Below, piece after piece: positions 6,056 through 15,620 of a stretch of DNA of 64,000 nucleotides. The first letter of the stretch is position 1. Each line of letters begins with the position of its first letter. The DNA is taken from the NCBI RefSeq assembly GCF_035605935.1, contig NZ_DATNGK010000051.1, positions 1-64,000 on the forward strand, in the 5' to 3' direction. The notes below the pieces were generated by a model. That model did not search any database, was not told the DNA's origin, and was given only the letters and a program-made list of their open reading frames with translations. The stretch comes from Actinocrinis sp035605935 (GTDB lineage Bacteria; Actinomycetota; Actinomycetes; Streptomycetales; Catenulisporaceae). Position numbers and translations under genes: made by a program.

Positions 6056-9000
6056 ATGGCAAGCGCGCGTTCCCTCCCTTCTCTTCCCTCCTCCGTCGCC
6101 GACGTGCAGACAGCGGGTCACGCTCCCGGCTCGGGCTCGGGCTCTGGCTCTGGCTCGGGATCCGGCTCAGCCCCACGCCGAGGTGCCAATGCGTCGGCGG
6201 CGCTGGACGATCTGCGTGCGCGGCTCGGCGAGGTCTCGCTGCGGGACGAGGCACGGCTGCGACGTCGCCTTGACGGGGCACGCAAGGCCAGGCGGCCCGA
6301 GGCGATAGCCGCGATCCGGACGCAGGTCACAGAGCAGATCGACGCGGCCGCGGCCCGGGTTGAGGCCCGGCGGGCGAACGTGCCGGCGATCAGCTATCCG
6401 GAGCAGTTGCCGGTCAGCCAGAAGCGCGATGAGATCCTGGCCGCGATCCGTGACCACCAGGTCGTGATCATCGCGGGAGAGACCGGCTCCGGCAAGACCA
6501 CTCAGCTGCCGAAGATCTGTCTCGAGCTGGGACGCGGCGTGCGCGGCGTCATCGGACACACTCAGCCGCGGCGACTGGCGGCGCGCACTGTCGCCGAGCG
6601 GATCGCCGAGGAGCTAAAGACGCCGCTGGGGTCGGCGGTGGGCTACAAGGTCCGGTTCACGGATCACAGCAGCGACCAGACCAACGTCAAGCTGATGACG
6701 GACGGCATTCTGCTGGCCGAGCTGCAACACGACCGCGAGCTGCTGCAGTACGACACGCTGATCATCGACGAGGCGCACGAGCGAAGTCTGAACATTGACT
6801 TCATCCTCGGCTACCTCAAGCAACTGCTGCCCCGGCGCCCGGATCTGAAGGTGATCATCACCTCCGCGACGATCGATCCGGCGCGGTTCGCAGAGCACTT
6901 CGCCACTACACAGCAAGGTCAGACTGTCAGGGCACCGATCGTCGAGGTATCGGGTCGGACGTACCCGGTCGAGGTTCGATACCGGCCAATCGTGGATCTC
7001 GAGGATCCAGACGGGGACGCCGACCGAGACCAGGTCCAGGCGATCTGCGACGCCGTCGACGAGCTGGAGCGCGAGGCGCCGGGAGACGTGCTGGTCTTCC
7101 TCAGCGGGGAGCGGGAGATCCGCGATACCGCGGACGCGCTGGGGCGGATGAACTTGAGGAACACCGAGGTGCTGCCGCTGTTCGCGCGGCTCTCCACGGC
7201 GGAGCAGCACCGAGTCTTTCAGCCGCACACCGGTCGGCGGATCGTGTTGGCGACGAACGTGGCGGAGACGTCGCTAACCGTCCCAGGCATCAAATACGTC
7301 GTTGACCCGGGCACGGCGCGCATCTCCCGCTACAGTCATCGGCTCAAGGTCCAGCGACTGCCGATCGAACCCGTCTCGCAGGCTTCTGCGAACCAGCGTG
7401 CCGGGCGATGCGGCCGGACGTCGGATGGCGTGTGTATCCGGCTCTACTCGGAGACGGATTTCGCGGGGCGTCCGCAGTTCACTGAACCCGAGATCCTGCG
7501 CACGAACCTGGCTTCCGTGATCCTGCAGATGACCTCGATCGGGCTGGGGGACATCGCGGCGTTCCCCTTCGTCGAGGCACCGGACCGCCGCAATGTGCGC
7601 GATGGCATGGATCTGCTGCACGAGCTCGGCGCGATCGAGGCGCCAGAGCCGGGCGGGCAGCCGAAGCTCACGGACGTCGGGCGCAAGCTCGCCCGGCTGC
7701 CGGTCGACCCGCGCCTGGCCCGCATGGTGATCGAGGCCGCGAACACCGGCTGCGTCAACGAGGTGCTGGTGATCGCGGCGGCGCTGTCCATTCAGGATCC
7801 GCGGGAGCGGCCCGCGGAGAAGCAGCAGGCTGCGACGCAGTCGCACGCCCGCTTCGTGGACAAGGAACAGCAGTCTGACTTCCTGACCTACCTGCGGCTG
7901 TGGGATTATCTGCGCGAGAAGCAGCGCGAGCTTTCCTCCAACCAGTTCCGCAAGCTGTGCAAGAACGAGTTCCTGCATTACCTGCGCGTGCGCGAGTGGC
8001 AGGACCTGCATTCGCAACTGCGGCAGGTAGCGAAGGATCTCGGGGCCACGACGAACTCGGCGGCAGCCGATGCGGAGCTGGTGCACAAGGCTGTACTAAG
8101 CGGCTTGCTCTCACACATCGGGACGTATGAGCCGGAGAAGCGAGAGTACGTCGGGGCGCGTAACGCACACTTCGCGGTCTTTCCCGGCTCCTCGCTGTTC
8201 AAGAAGTCGCCGCGCTGGCTCATGGCGGCCGAACTCGTCGAGACCTCGCGGCTGTGGGCCCGCGTCGCCGCCCGCATCGAACCGGAGTGGGCCGAAGACC
8301 TGGCCGCGCACCTGGTCAAGCGCAGCTACAGCGAGCCGCACTGGTCACGCGATCAAGGCGCGGTGCTCGCCTACGAGAAGGTCACGCTGTACGGCCTGCC
8401 GATCGTCGCTCAACGCCGCGTCAACTACGGCCGCATCGATCCGGAGCTGAGCCGCGAGCTGTTCATCCGGCACGCCCTCGTGCAGGGCGAGTGGCGTACC
8501 CACCACGAGTTCTTCGCGCGCAACCGCAAGCTGCTCGAAGAAGTCGAGGAGCTGGAGAACCGGGCGCGACGCCGCGACATCGCCGTGCACGACGACACCA
8601 TCTTCGCGTTCTACGACCAGCGGGTCGGTGAGGACGTGGTCTCGGCCGCGCACTTCGACCGCTGGTGGAAGGAGATCAAGCGGGAGAAGCCGGAACTGCT
8701 CAACTTCGACCGGGCAATGCTGGTCAACCAGAACGCCGGGGCGGTGCTCGAGGACGACTACCCGGACCACTGGCGGCAGGGACGGCTGCGGTTCCAGCTG
8801 ACCTATCAGTTCGAGCCGGGCGCGGACGCGGACGGCGTTACCGTGCACATCCCGCTCACTGTGCTCAATCAGGTCGAGCCGGACGGCTTCGACTGGCAGA
8901 TTCCAGGTCTGCGCGAGGAGCTGGTCACCGAGCTGATCCGCTCCCTGCCCAAACCGATCAGGCGCAGTTTCGTGCCGGCGCCGAACTATGCGAAGGCGCT

Positions 9001-10108
9001 GCTCGAGCGGCTGCCGGCGCGTGAGGGCTCGCTACTGGACGGCCTTGAGCGGGAGATGCGCCGGATGGGCGCGCCGGGTCTGGAGCGTTCGGACTGGGAT
9101 CTGGACCGGGTACCGGACCATCTGAAGATGACCTTCCGGATTCTGGACGAGCGCGGGAAGAGGCTCGCCGAGGACAAGGACCTGGAAGCGCTCAAGTTGC
9201 GGCTGAAGGCGAAGGTGCGCGAGTCGATCTCGGCCGCCGCCGACGACCTCGAGCGCACCGGCCTGCGGACCTGGGAGTTCGGCACACTCGCGCGCACCTT
9301 CGAGGAGCGGCGCCATGGTGTGTCGATGAAGGCGTATCCGGCGCTGGTCGACGAAGGTGGCTCGGTCGGCGTGAAGCTGCTGGACACGCCCGAGGAGCAG
9401 GAGGCGGCGATGCGGCTCGGGACGCGTCGGCTGCTCCTGCTGAACGTCGTCTCGCCGACCCGCTCGATGCTCGCGGTGCTGGACAACCGGGAGAAGCTGG
9501 CGCTGGGCACGAACCCGTATGGCCCGGTACCGAAGCTGTTTGAGGATTGCGTCGCATGCGCGGCCGACTACCTGATCGATCGTCACGGCGGACCGGCCTG
9601 GGACACCGAGTCCTTCGCACAGCTGCGCGACAAGGTGCGTGCGGAGCTGGCGGAGACCGCGGAGAGGGTCGTGAAGCTCGTCGCGGAGATCCTGGCCGCG
9701 GCCCACGAGCTGGACCGACGGTTGCGCGGTACGGCGAGCCTGTCGTTGCTTCAGTCGCTCAACGATGCCCGTATGCAGCTGGGGCGATTGGTGCAGCCGG
9801 GATTCATCTCGGACACCGGTTACGAACAGCTCGCGCAGTTACCGCGCTACTTGCGTGCCCTGGGCTATCGGCTCGACAAGATGATCGACGATCCATACCG
9901 CGATCAAGCCAATCTGGCGAAGATCCAGCAACTGGACGAGGAGTACGAAGCGGCACTGGCGCGGGTACCGCGTGGACGCCGTCCAGACCCTCAGTTGCGG
10001 CAGGCGCGCTGGATGCTTGAGGAGCTACGGGTCAGCCTGTTCGCACAACAGTTGGGGACGGCTTACCCCGTGTCAGAAAAGCGCGTGCGCAAGGCGCTTG
10101 GCTCCTGA
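6056..10108 (+). CDS. hrpA: ATP-dependent RNA helicase HrpA
   Basis: A 1350-residue DEAH-box helicase of the HrpA type, normal length for the family. Visible motifs are the P-loop GETGSGKTT (residues 141-149), DEAH at 238-241 (LIIDEAHERS), motif III TSAT, and motif VI QRAGRCGR. The C-terminal half contains the HrpA-specific region ending in YPVSEKRVRKALGS. HrpA unwinds RNA and is linked to mRNA processing and ribosome rescue in other bacteria. The N-terminus carries a low-complexity Gly-Ser repeat (about residues 25-38), encoded by near-repeats of GGCTCG. No ribosome binding site precedes ATG 6056; a TATGCT at 6041-6046 ends nine bases before it, so the message may be leaderless. Confidence 0.95.
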   Translation: MASARSLPSLPSSVADVQTAGHAPGSGSGSGSGSGSGSAPRRGANASAALDDLRARLGEVSLRDEARLRRRLDGARKARRPEAIAAIRTQVTEQIDAAAARVEARRANVPAISYPEQLPVSQKRDEILAAIRDHQVVIIAGETGSGKTTQLPKICLELGRGVRGVIGHTQPRRLAARTVAERIAEELKTPLGSAVGYKVRFTDHSSDQTNVKLMTDGILLAELQHDRELLQYDTLIIDEAHERSLNIDFILGYLKQLLPRRPDLKVIITSATIDPARFAEHFATTQQGQTVRAPIVEVSGRTYPVEVRYRPIVDLEDPDGDADRDQVQAICDAVDELEREAPGDVLVFLSGEREIRDTADALGRMNLRNTEVLPLFARLSTAEQHRVFQPHTGRRIVLATNVAETSLTVPGIKYVVDPGTARISRYSHRLKVQRLPIEPVSQASANQRAGRCGRTSDGVCIRLYSETDFAGRPQFTEPEILRTNLASVILQMTSIGLGDIAAFPFVEAPDRRNVRDGMDLLHELGAIEAPEPGGQPKLTDVGRKLARLPVDPRLARMVIEAANTGCVNEVLVIAAALSIQDPRERPAEKQQAATQSHARFVDKEQQSDFLTYLRLWDYLREKQRELSSNQFRKLCKNEFLHYLRVREWQDLHSQLRQVAKDLGATTNSAAADAELVHKAVLSGLLSHIGTYEPEKREYVGARNAHFAVFPGSSLFKKSPRWLMAAELVETSRLWARVAARIEPEWAEDLAAHLVKRSYSEPHWSRDQGAVLAYEKVTLYGLPIVAQRRVNYGRIDPELSRELFIRHALVQGEWRTHHEFFARNRKLLEEVEELENRARRRDIAVHDDTIFAFYDQRVGEDVVSAAHFDRWWKEIKREKPELLNFDRAMLVNQNAGAVLEDDYPDHWRQGRLRFQLTYQFEPGADADGVTVHIPLTVLNQVEPDGFDWQIPGLREELVTELIRSLPKPIRRSFVPAPNYAKALLERLPAREGSLLDGLEREMRRMGAPGLERSDWDLDRVPDHLKMTFRILDERGKRLAEDKDLEALKLRLKAKVRESISAAADDLERTGLRTWEFGTLARTFEERRHGVSMKAYPALVDEGGSVGVKLLDTPEEQEAAMRLGTRRLLLLNVVSPTRSMLAVLDNREKLALGTNPYGPVPKLFEDCVACAADYLIDRHGGPAWDTESFAQLRDKVRAELAETAERVVKLVAEILAAAHELDRRLRGTASLSLLQSLNDARMQLGRLVQPGFISDTGYEQLAQLPRYLRALGYRLDKMIDDPYRDQANLAKIQQLDEEYEAALARVPRGRRPDPQLRQARWMLEELRVSLFAQQLGTAYPVSEKRVRKALGS

Positions 10109-10123
10109 CCGGAGGCAGCACGA

Positions 10124-10159
10124 AGCCGATCCGCGCGGGGCTTCCCACGCGGACCGGCT
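10124..10159. terminator. Hairpin between convergent hrpA and bldC
   Basis: AGCCGATCCGCG at 10124-10135 pairs with CGCGGACCGGCT at 10148-10159 (12 positions, one mismatch or wobble). No T-run follows on either strand. Its place between two convergent genes suggests a shared, bidirectional stop. Confidence 0.5.
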
Positions 10160-10200
10160 CAGTGTGACTCCGTGTGTTGCCGGTGTTCCCGTTGTGGCGG

Positions 10201-10407
10201 TTAGGCCTCGGTGCGCTGTGCCGGAATCCCGGCCAGCAGCGCCCGCACCTCAGCCTCGCGGTATCGGCGGTGCCCGCCGAGGGTGCGAATCGAGGTGAGC
10301 TTGCCGGCCTTGGCCCAGCGGGTCACCGTCTTCGGGTCCACCCGGAACATCGTCGCGACCTCAGCCGGGGTCAGCAGCGGCTCCGCCTCAGGCGTACGCG
10401 CGGTCAT
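10201..10407 (-). CDS. bldC: Developmental regulator BldC (MerR-like DNA-binding protein)
   Basis: A 68-residue protein consisting only of a MerR-type winged helix: LLTPAEVATMFRVDPKTVTR, then WAKAGKLTSIRTLGGHRRYR. It is almost identical to Streptomyces BldC as I know it. BldC binds DNA cooperatively as head-to-tail oligomers and holds back entry into development. A longer frame extends upstream to 10536, but the family start MTARTP at 10407 has GGAGG eight bases before it. It lies divergent from vdh, the same arrangement as in Streptomyces. It suggests a filamentous, differentiating host, although BldC-like proteins also occur in non-filamentous actinobacteria. Confidence 0.97.
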   Translation of the reverse strand: MTARTPEAEPLLTPAEVATMFRVDPKTVTRWAKAGKLTSIRTLGGHRRYREAEVRALLAGIPAQRTEA

Positions 10408-10827
10408 GAACGGCCTCCTCCAAGTGAACGGGACGCCCCGCGCCCCGATTCGGTTGGATCCTCCCCGATGGCCCGTCATGCCCGTGCTGTCTGCTTTTGG
10501 GCGTGTCGGTGATCGGACGAACGTCTTGTCGTTCAAGAACTAGAACTACACCATCCGGAGCGGTTTGGCGGCGAAGTCTATGAAATCGATACACAGGACC
10601 CACAACTTCGCCGAAACACCCGAGCCCGTCATTTGCGGACAGTAGCGACACGGTGACGGCTCGTCACGCGCAGTACTCCCCGCAGGAATCCCGGTAGCGA
10701 ACCGGACAAGTCGTGACAGGATATGGATCCGCACTGGCTGGGGGAAGCCCCGGTGCGCGCTGAACGGCTCGGGCGGTTCTACGCTGGGCGCAGGCTTGAC
10801 TGCGCACTCGAAAAGGAGTCCCGAGCA
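10408..10827. other. Divergent promoter region bldC / vdh
   Basis: 420 bp between the two start codons. Frames on both strands extend the neighbouring genes but lack family sequence. The region must hold the promoters of both genes; I cannot assign their boxes with confidence. Confidence 0.45.
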
Positions 10828-11976
10828 GTGACCAACACCGTCGCCACAAGCGCCCCGGTACCCACGCCTTCCCCGTCCCCCTTCCAGACCGACGGTCCCG
10901 AACAGGTTGTCTACTGCCACGACGAACCGAGCGGGCTGCGGGCGATCATCGCGATCCACTCGACCGCGCTCGGCCCGGCTCTCGGCGGAACCCGCTTCTA
11001 TCCCTACCCGAACGAGGCCGAGGCCCTGGCCGACGTGCTGAACCTGGCCCGCGGCATGGCGTACAAGAACGCCCTGGCCGGGCTCGATCTCGGCGGCGGC
11101 AAGGCGGTGATCATCGGCGACCCCGCCACCGACAAGAGCGAGGCGCTGCTGCGCGCCTACGGCCGGTTCGTGCAGTCCCTGGGCGGCCGCTACTACACCG
11201 CCTGCGACGTGGGCACCTACGTTCCGGACATGGACATGGTGGCCCGCGAGTGCGAGTTCGTTACCGGCCGCTCGCCGGAGAACGGCGGGGCCGGCGACTC
11301 GTCGATCCTGACCGCGGCCGGAGTCTTCCACGGCATGCGCGCCTGCGCCCAGGCCACCTGGGGCGAGCCGACCCTGGCTGACCGCCGGGTCGGAATCGCC
11401 GGAGTGGGCAAGGTCGGACGACACCTGATCACTCATCTGCTCGAGGACGGTGCACGGATCACGGTCACCGACGTGAACTCGGCCGCGCTCGACTGGGTGC
11501 GCCGCAACCACCCCGAGGTCAAGATCGCCGACTCGACCGAGGCGCTGATCACGTCCGGGCTCGATGTCTACGCGCCGTGCGCGCTCGGCGGAGCGCTGGA
11601 CGACGAGACGGTCGCCACCTTGTCTGCCTCGATCGTCTGCGGCGCAGCCAACAACCAGCTCGCGCACCCCGGCATCGACAAGGCACTGGCCGATCGCGGC
11701 GTGCTGTACGCCCCTGACTACCTGGTGAACGCCGGGGGCGTCATCCAGGTCGGCGACGAGGCGGCGCACTTGCACCGCGGCGGCTTCTCCTTCGAGCGGG
11801 CACGCAAGCGGGCCGAGGGGATCTTCGACACGATGCTGAGCATCCTGAAGCTCTCCGGCGAGGAGGGTGTGCCGCCGGCGGCGGCCGCGGACCGGCTCGC
11901 GGAGAACCGGATGCGGAACGTGTCACGGCTGCGCGGCATCCTCCTGCCGGACGCCACACACGCCCGCGGAAACTAG
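10828..11976 (+). CDS. vdh: Valine (Leu/Phe/Val) dehydrogenase
   Basis: A 382-residue NAD-dependent amino-acid dehydrogenase of the Glu/Leu/Phe/Val family, closest by eye to Streptomyces valine dehydrogenase. It deaminates branched-chain amino acids to 2-oxo acids and so feeds acyl-CoA precursors of fatty acids and polyketides. The glycine-rich substrate loop with the catalytic lysines is seen in GPALGGTRFYPY, MAYKNALAGLDLGGGKAVI, and the Rossmann motif is GIAGVGKVGRHL. The frame is open from 10723, but GTG 10828 has GGAG nine bases before it and gives the family length. A proline-rich N-terminus (PVPTPSPSP) precedes the fold. It neighbours bldC and DUF3073 as in Streptomyces. Confidence 0.92.
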   Translation: MTNTVATSAPVPTPSPSPFQTDGPEQVVYCHDEPSGLRAIIAIHSTALGPALGGTRFYPYPNEAEALADVLNLARGMAYKNALAGLDLGGGKAVIIGDPATDKSEALLRAYGRFVQSLGGRYYTACDVGTYVPDMDMVARECEFVTGRSPENGGAGDSSILTAAGVFHGMRACAQATWGEPTLADRRVGIAGVGKVGRHLITHLLEDGARITVTDVNSAALDWVRRNHPEVKIADSTEALITSGLDVYAPCALGGALDDETVATLSASIVCGAANNQLAHPGIDKALADRGVLYAPDYLVNAGGVIQVGDEAAHLHRGGFSFERARKRAEGIFDTMLSILKLSGEEGVPPAAAADRLAENRMRNVSRLRGILLPDATHARGN

Positions 11977-12410
11977 CCAGAACTAGCGGAATACAGCTGG
12001 AACTAGCCGGAATGGGCGGTTTCCACGCGGCAGCCTGCGACACACGTCCCGCAGACCTTCCGACCGCTGTGTTACCGCTAAGGCACTGACTGTGGCTGGC
12101 GTCGGACCGGGCGATCCTCGGAACCGGCGCCGCCACGGCCGTCCGGATCGTTCTTCGACGCCGCCGTGTCCGTGTGCCAAATCGACCTGGTACGCCGCCG
12201 CACTGTATCCTCGTGCGAGGTGTCCCTATCCCCGCTGAATCAAATCGCGCCTCGCGTGGCGTACCGATCCGGCGGGGAACCAGGTACCTTTAACTTTGTG
12301 ACCGGTCCCGCGATCCCCACCGAGGCGCCGGTCGCAGAAGTGACTGCTGTCATTGATCATGTGTCGAGACCCGGGGCCGATAGCGCCCCGTCGTTGAGGG
12401 GGTCGAGCCA
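11977..12410. other. Intergenic region upstream of DUF3073
   Basis: 434 bp without a supported gene. No terminator hairpin with a T-run stands out after vdh. The right part must contain the DUF3073 promoter; its end has GAGGGGG before the ATG at 12411. Confidence 0.4.
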
Positions 12411-12686
12411 ATGGGGCGCGGCCGGGCCAAGGCCAAGCAGACGAGGGTCGCCCGCCAGCTGAAGTACAGCGGCGGTGCGACTGATCTAGATCGTCTGCGG
12501 TCTGAACTGGGCGTCGGGGATTCGCGGACGAACGGCGCCGAGGACCACGACCTCGACGAGCGCTACGCGACCTGGGCGGACCAGGACGACGAAGACGACG
12601 ACGAGGAAGAAGAAGAGGACGAGGAGGACGAAAGTCCTTATCGGCCACATCAGGGGAGCAACGGCAGCCGTCATCGCGCCGGGTAG
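12411..12686 (+). CDS. DUF3073 family protein
   Basis: A 91-residue protein. The basic N-terminus (MGRGRAKAKQTRVARQLKYS) is the hallmark of DUF3073, a small actinobacterial family of unknown function found beside purM. The middle is followed by a run of acidic residues (DDEDDDEEEEEDEEDE), so the molecule is strongly bipolar, with a basic head and an acidic tail. The ATG is preceded by GAGGGGG. A perfect hairpin terminator follows, so the gene is a unit on its own. The charge pattern would fit nucleic-acid or ribosome contact, but nothing in the sequence proves this. Confidence 0.9.
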   Translation: MGRGRAKAKQTRVARQLKYSGGATDLDRLRSELGVGDSRTNGAEDHDLDERYATWADQDDEDDDEEEEEDEEDESPYRPHQGSNGSRHRAG

Positions 12687-12694
12687 TTCTCAAG

Positions 12695-12728
12695 GGCGCT
12701 CGACTCCGAGTCGAGCGCCTGCTTTTTG
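12695..12728 (+). terminator. Intrinsic terminator after DUF3073
   Basis: A perfect 11-bp stem GGCGCTCGACT/AGTCGAGCGCC with a three-base loop, followed by TGCTTTTTG. Confidence 0.9.
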
Positions 12729-12855
12729 TTCGGACTTCGGCGGACGTTGTGCTGCCGGAGTCTGGTTACCGCGGCGAGAGTCGGCGTTACAGCGCCGTCG
12801 GCGCGTCGCGCTACTGCGTTAGATCAGTCACACCGCGAACGGATCTGAGCCGGGC

Positions 12856-13938
12856 TCAGCTCGGGTACACACCGTCTAGGGTGGCGGCGCCTGGCGCGTC
12901 GGCACCAGCTCCCCGCTCTATAGCACCCAGCAGCCAGGCGTCCTGCTCCAGCTCGCGCAGCGCCGCGAGCGTCGCGTCCACAGCGTCGGCCGGCACGACC
13001 GCCACCATGCCGACACCCATGTTCAAGGTGCGCTCCAGTTCCACCCCGGCCACCTGCCCGACCGCGCCGACCAGTTCGAACACCGGCGCTGGGCGCCAGG
13101 TCGAACGGTCGAGCCGGGCGTGCAGGCCGGTCGGGATCACCCGGGCCAGGTTGGCGGCCAGGCCGCCGCCGGTGATGTGCGCGTAGGCGTGCACATCGAC
13201 CCGCCGGGCCAGCTCCAGGCACGTCAGCGCGTAGATCCGGGTGGGTTCCAGCAGTTCTTCGCCGAGGGTGCGGCCGAGGTCCGGGACCTGACGATCCAGC
13301 GACCAGCCAGCCTGGTTCAGCAGCACGTGCCGGACCAGCGAGTACCCGTTCGAGTGCAGTCCGGAGGAGGCCAGCGCGATCACCGCGTCGCCCTCCCGGA
13401 TGCGGTCCGGGCCAAGCAGGGCGTCCGCCTCGACGACGCCGGTCGCGGCGCCCGCGACGTCGTACTCGTCGGGGTCGAGCAGACCGGGGTGTTCCGCCGT
13501 CTCGCCGCCGATCAGCGCGCAACCTGCCTGCACGCACGCCTCCGCGATGCCACGCACGATGGCCGCGATCCGCTCGGGCACGACCTTGCCGGTAGCCACG
13601 TAGTCGGTCATGAACAGCGGCTCGGCGCCACACACGACCAGGTCGTCTACGACCATGCCGACCAGATCGAAGCCGATGGTGTGGTGTACGTCCATGCGCT
13701 GCGCGATGGCCACCTTGGTGCCGACGCCGTCGGTGGACGTGGCCAGCAGCGGCCGCCGGTACGCGGTCAGCTTCGAGGCGTCGAACAGGCCGGCGAAGCC
13801 GCCGAGCCCGCCGAGGACCTCGGGCCGGGTAGCCTTGGCGACCCACTGCTTCATCAGCTCGACCGCGCGGTCGCCGGCCTCGATGTCGACGCCGGCCGCC
13901 GCGTAGGTCGCGCCGCCGGGACGGGGGGTGTCGGTCAC
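12856..13938 (-). CDS. purM: Phosphoribosylformylglycinamidine cyclo-ligase (AIR synthetase)
   Basis: A 360-residue PurM. It closes formylglycinamidine ribotide to aminoimidazole ribotide with ATP in de novo purine synthesis. Family motifs are TYAAAGVDIEAGDRAVELMK at the start, LATSTDGVGTKVAIA, DLVVCGAEPLFMTDY and LIGGETAEHPG. A much longer frame runs upstream, but GTG 13938 starts the family sequence and has GAAGGA eight bases before it. It lies 38 bp after purF and is the last gene of the leftward purine cluster. Confidence 0.95.
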   Translation of the reverse strand: MTDTPRPGGATYAAAGVDIEAGDRAVELMKQWVAKATRPEVLGGLGGFAGLFDASKLTAYRRPLLATSTDGVGTKVAIAQRMDVHHTIGFDLVGMVVDDLVVCGAEPLFMTDYVATGKVVPERIAAIVRGIAEACVQAGCALIGGETAEHPGLLDPDEYDVAGAATGVVEADALLGPDRIREGDAVIALASSGLHSNGYSLVRHVLLNQAGWSLDRQVPDLGRTLGEELLEPTRIYALTCLELARRVDVHAYAHITGGGLAANLARVIPTGLHARLDRSTWRPAPVFELVGAVGQVAGVELERTLNMGVGMVAVVPADAVDATLAALRELEQDAWLLGAIERGAGADAPGAATLDGVYPS

Positions 13939-13976
13939 AGTCGTTCCTTCGTCGGCCGCGAGCGGCGGGGTGACGG

Positions 13977-15470
13977 TCAGGGCCGGGCGAGGGCGGAGGC
14001 CGCGGCGGCGGGCACTTCCAGCAGGTGTTTGCCGCGCTGTTCCGCATCCGGCAGCTGGACCGGGTAGACCCCGTCGAAGCAGGCACGGCACAGCCGATCG
14101 GCCGGGATCGTGGTGGACTCGATCATGCCATCGAGGGAGATGTAGCCGAGCGAGTCGGCGCCCAGGGAGGCGGCGATCTCCTCGGTGCTCAGGCCGTTGG
14201 CGATCAGCTCGGCGCGGGTGGCGAAGTCGATGCCGTAGAAGCACGGCCACTTCACCGGCGGAGAGGAGATCCGGATGTGCACCTCTAGTGCGCCCGCCTC
14301 ACGCAGCATCCGTACGAGAGCGCGCTGCGTGTTACCGCGCACGATCGAGTCATCTACCACGACGAGCCGTTTGCCCTCGATGACCTCACGCAGCGGGTTG
14401 AGCTTGAGGCGGATGCCGAGCTGACGGATCGTCTGACTCGGCTGGATGAAGGTGCGGCCGACGTAGGCGTTCTTGACCAGGCCTTGGCCGTAAGGGATGC
14501 CGGATTGCTCGGCGTATCCGATCGCGGCAGGAGTCCCGGATTCGGGGGTCGGGATGACCAGGTCGGCCTCGACCGGGTACTCCCGGGCCAGCCGTCGGCC
14601 CATCTCGACGCGCGAGGCGTTGACGGAGCGTCCGGCGATGGTCGTGTCGGGGCGGGCGAGGTAGACGTACTCGAAAACGCAGCCCTTGGGCTCGGGCACG
14701 GCAAAGCGGCGGCTGCGCAGGCCGTTTTCGTCGACGGCGATCAGCTCACCGGGCTCGACTTCACGGACATACGAGGCGCCGACGATGTCGAGCGCAGCGG
14801 TCTCGCTGGCCACGACATAGCCGCGTTCCAGCCGGCCGAGCACCAGCGGTCGGATGCCCTGCGGGTCGCGGGCGGCGTAGAGGGTGCTCTCATCCATGAA
14901 GACCAGCGAGAACGCGCCGCGCACGCGGGGCAGGATGTCCGCGGCGGCGTCCTCGATCGACTGGCCGGTCTGGCTGGCCAGCAGTTCGGTCATCAGGTCG
15001 CTGTCCGAGGTGGCGCCGCGGTCCTTGCCGATCAGCTCGCCGTTGGCCCGGGCCGCGGAGACCAGGCGGGCCAGTTCGGCGGTGTTGGTCAGGTTGCCGT
15101 TGTGGCCGAGCGCCAGCGCGCCGTGCTCGGTGGCGCGGAAGGTCGGCTGGGCGTTCTCCCAGACCGAGGAGCCGGTGGTGGAGTAGCGGGTGTGGCCGAT
15201 CGCCAGGTGGCCCTGCAGCGAGCCGAGCGTGGCCTCGTCGAAGACCTGGGAGACCAGGCCCATGTCCTTGTAGACCAGGATCTGGGTGCCGTTGGACACG
15301 GCGATGCCAGCCGACTCCTGGCCGCGGTGCTGGAGGGCGTAGAGACCGAAGTACGAGAGCTTGGCGACTTCCTCTCCCGGTGCCCACACTCCGAAGACTC
15401 CGCAGGCGTCCTGCGGGCCTTTTTCGTCGGGGAAGATTTCGTGAGAGAGACGTCCATCAGGGCGAGTCAC
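13977..15470 (-). CDS. purF: Amidophosphoribosyltransferase
   Basis: A 497-residue PurF, which commits PRPP to purine synthesis with ammonia from glutamine. The glutaminase nucleophile is Cys23 (DACGVFGVWAPG), preceded by a propeptide that is normally cut off. The PRPP loop is VVVDDSIVRGNTQRALV. Cysteines that can hold the regulatory Fe-S cluster are present in the second half (FAVPEPKGCVFEYVYLARP, and CRACFDGVYP near the end). The start is GTG at 15470. A gap of 150 bp separates it from the sterol-carrier gene upstream, so it may have its own promoter; purM follows closely. Confidence 0.96.
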   Translation of the reverse strand: MTRPDGRLSHEIFPDEKGPQDACGVFGVWAPGEEVAKLSYFGLYALQHRGQESAGIAVSNGTQILVYKDMGLVSQVFDEATLGSLQGHLAIGHTRYSTTGSSVWENAQPTFRATEHGALALGHNGNLTNTAELARLVSAARANGELIGKDRGATSDSDLMTELLASQTGQSIEDAAADILPRVRGAFSLVFMDESTLYAARDPQGIRPLVLGRLERGYVVASETAALDIVGASYVREVEPGELIAVDENGLRSRRFAVPEPKGCVFEYVYLARPDTTIAGRSVNASRVEMGRRLAREYPVEADLVIPTPESGTPAAIGYAEQSGIPYGQGLVKNAYVGRTFIQPSQTIRQLGIRLKLNPLREVIEGKRLVVVDDSIVRGNTQRALVRMLREAGALEVHIRISSPPVKWPCFYGIDFATRAELIANGLSTEEIAASLGADSLGYISLDGMIESTTIPADRLCRACFDGVYPVQLPDAEQRGKHLLEVPAAAASALARP

Positions 15471-15620
15471 GCTTCCAGCTTACGTGATCGTCGGACGCTT
15501 TCGGACCGTCGGTTTGTATCGCCGCCAGATCGTCGGTTGATATCACCGCGTCAACCAGATGTGACACCCAGCGAGACGGGACCTGCTCTCATCCGATCGT
15601 GTCGGACTGTGTTCGGCCGT

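Noticed and set aside
10546..11775. A 409-codon minus-strand frame opposite vdh.
   Set aside because: Shadow of a well-supported dehydrogenase gene, with composition typical of antisense frames.
12824..14086. A 420-codon minus-strand frame overlapping purM in another frame.
   Set aside because: It is Arg/Gly/Pro-rich and overlaps the certain purM gene throughout.
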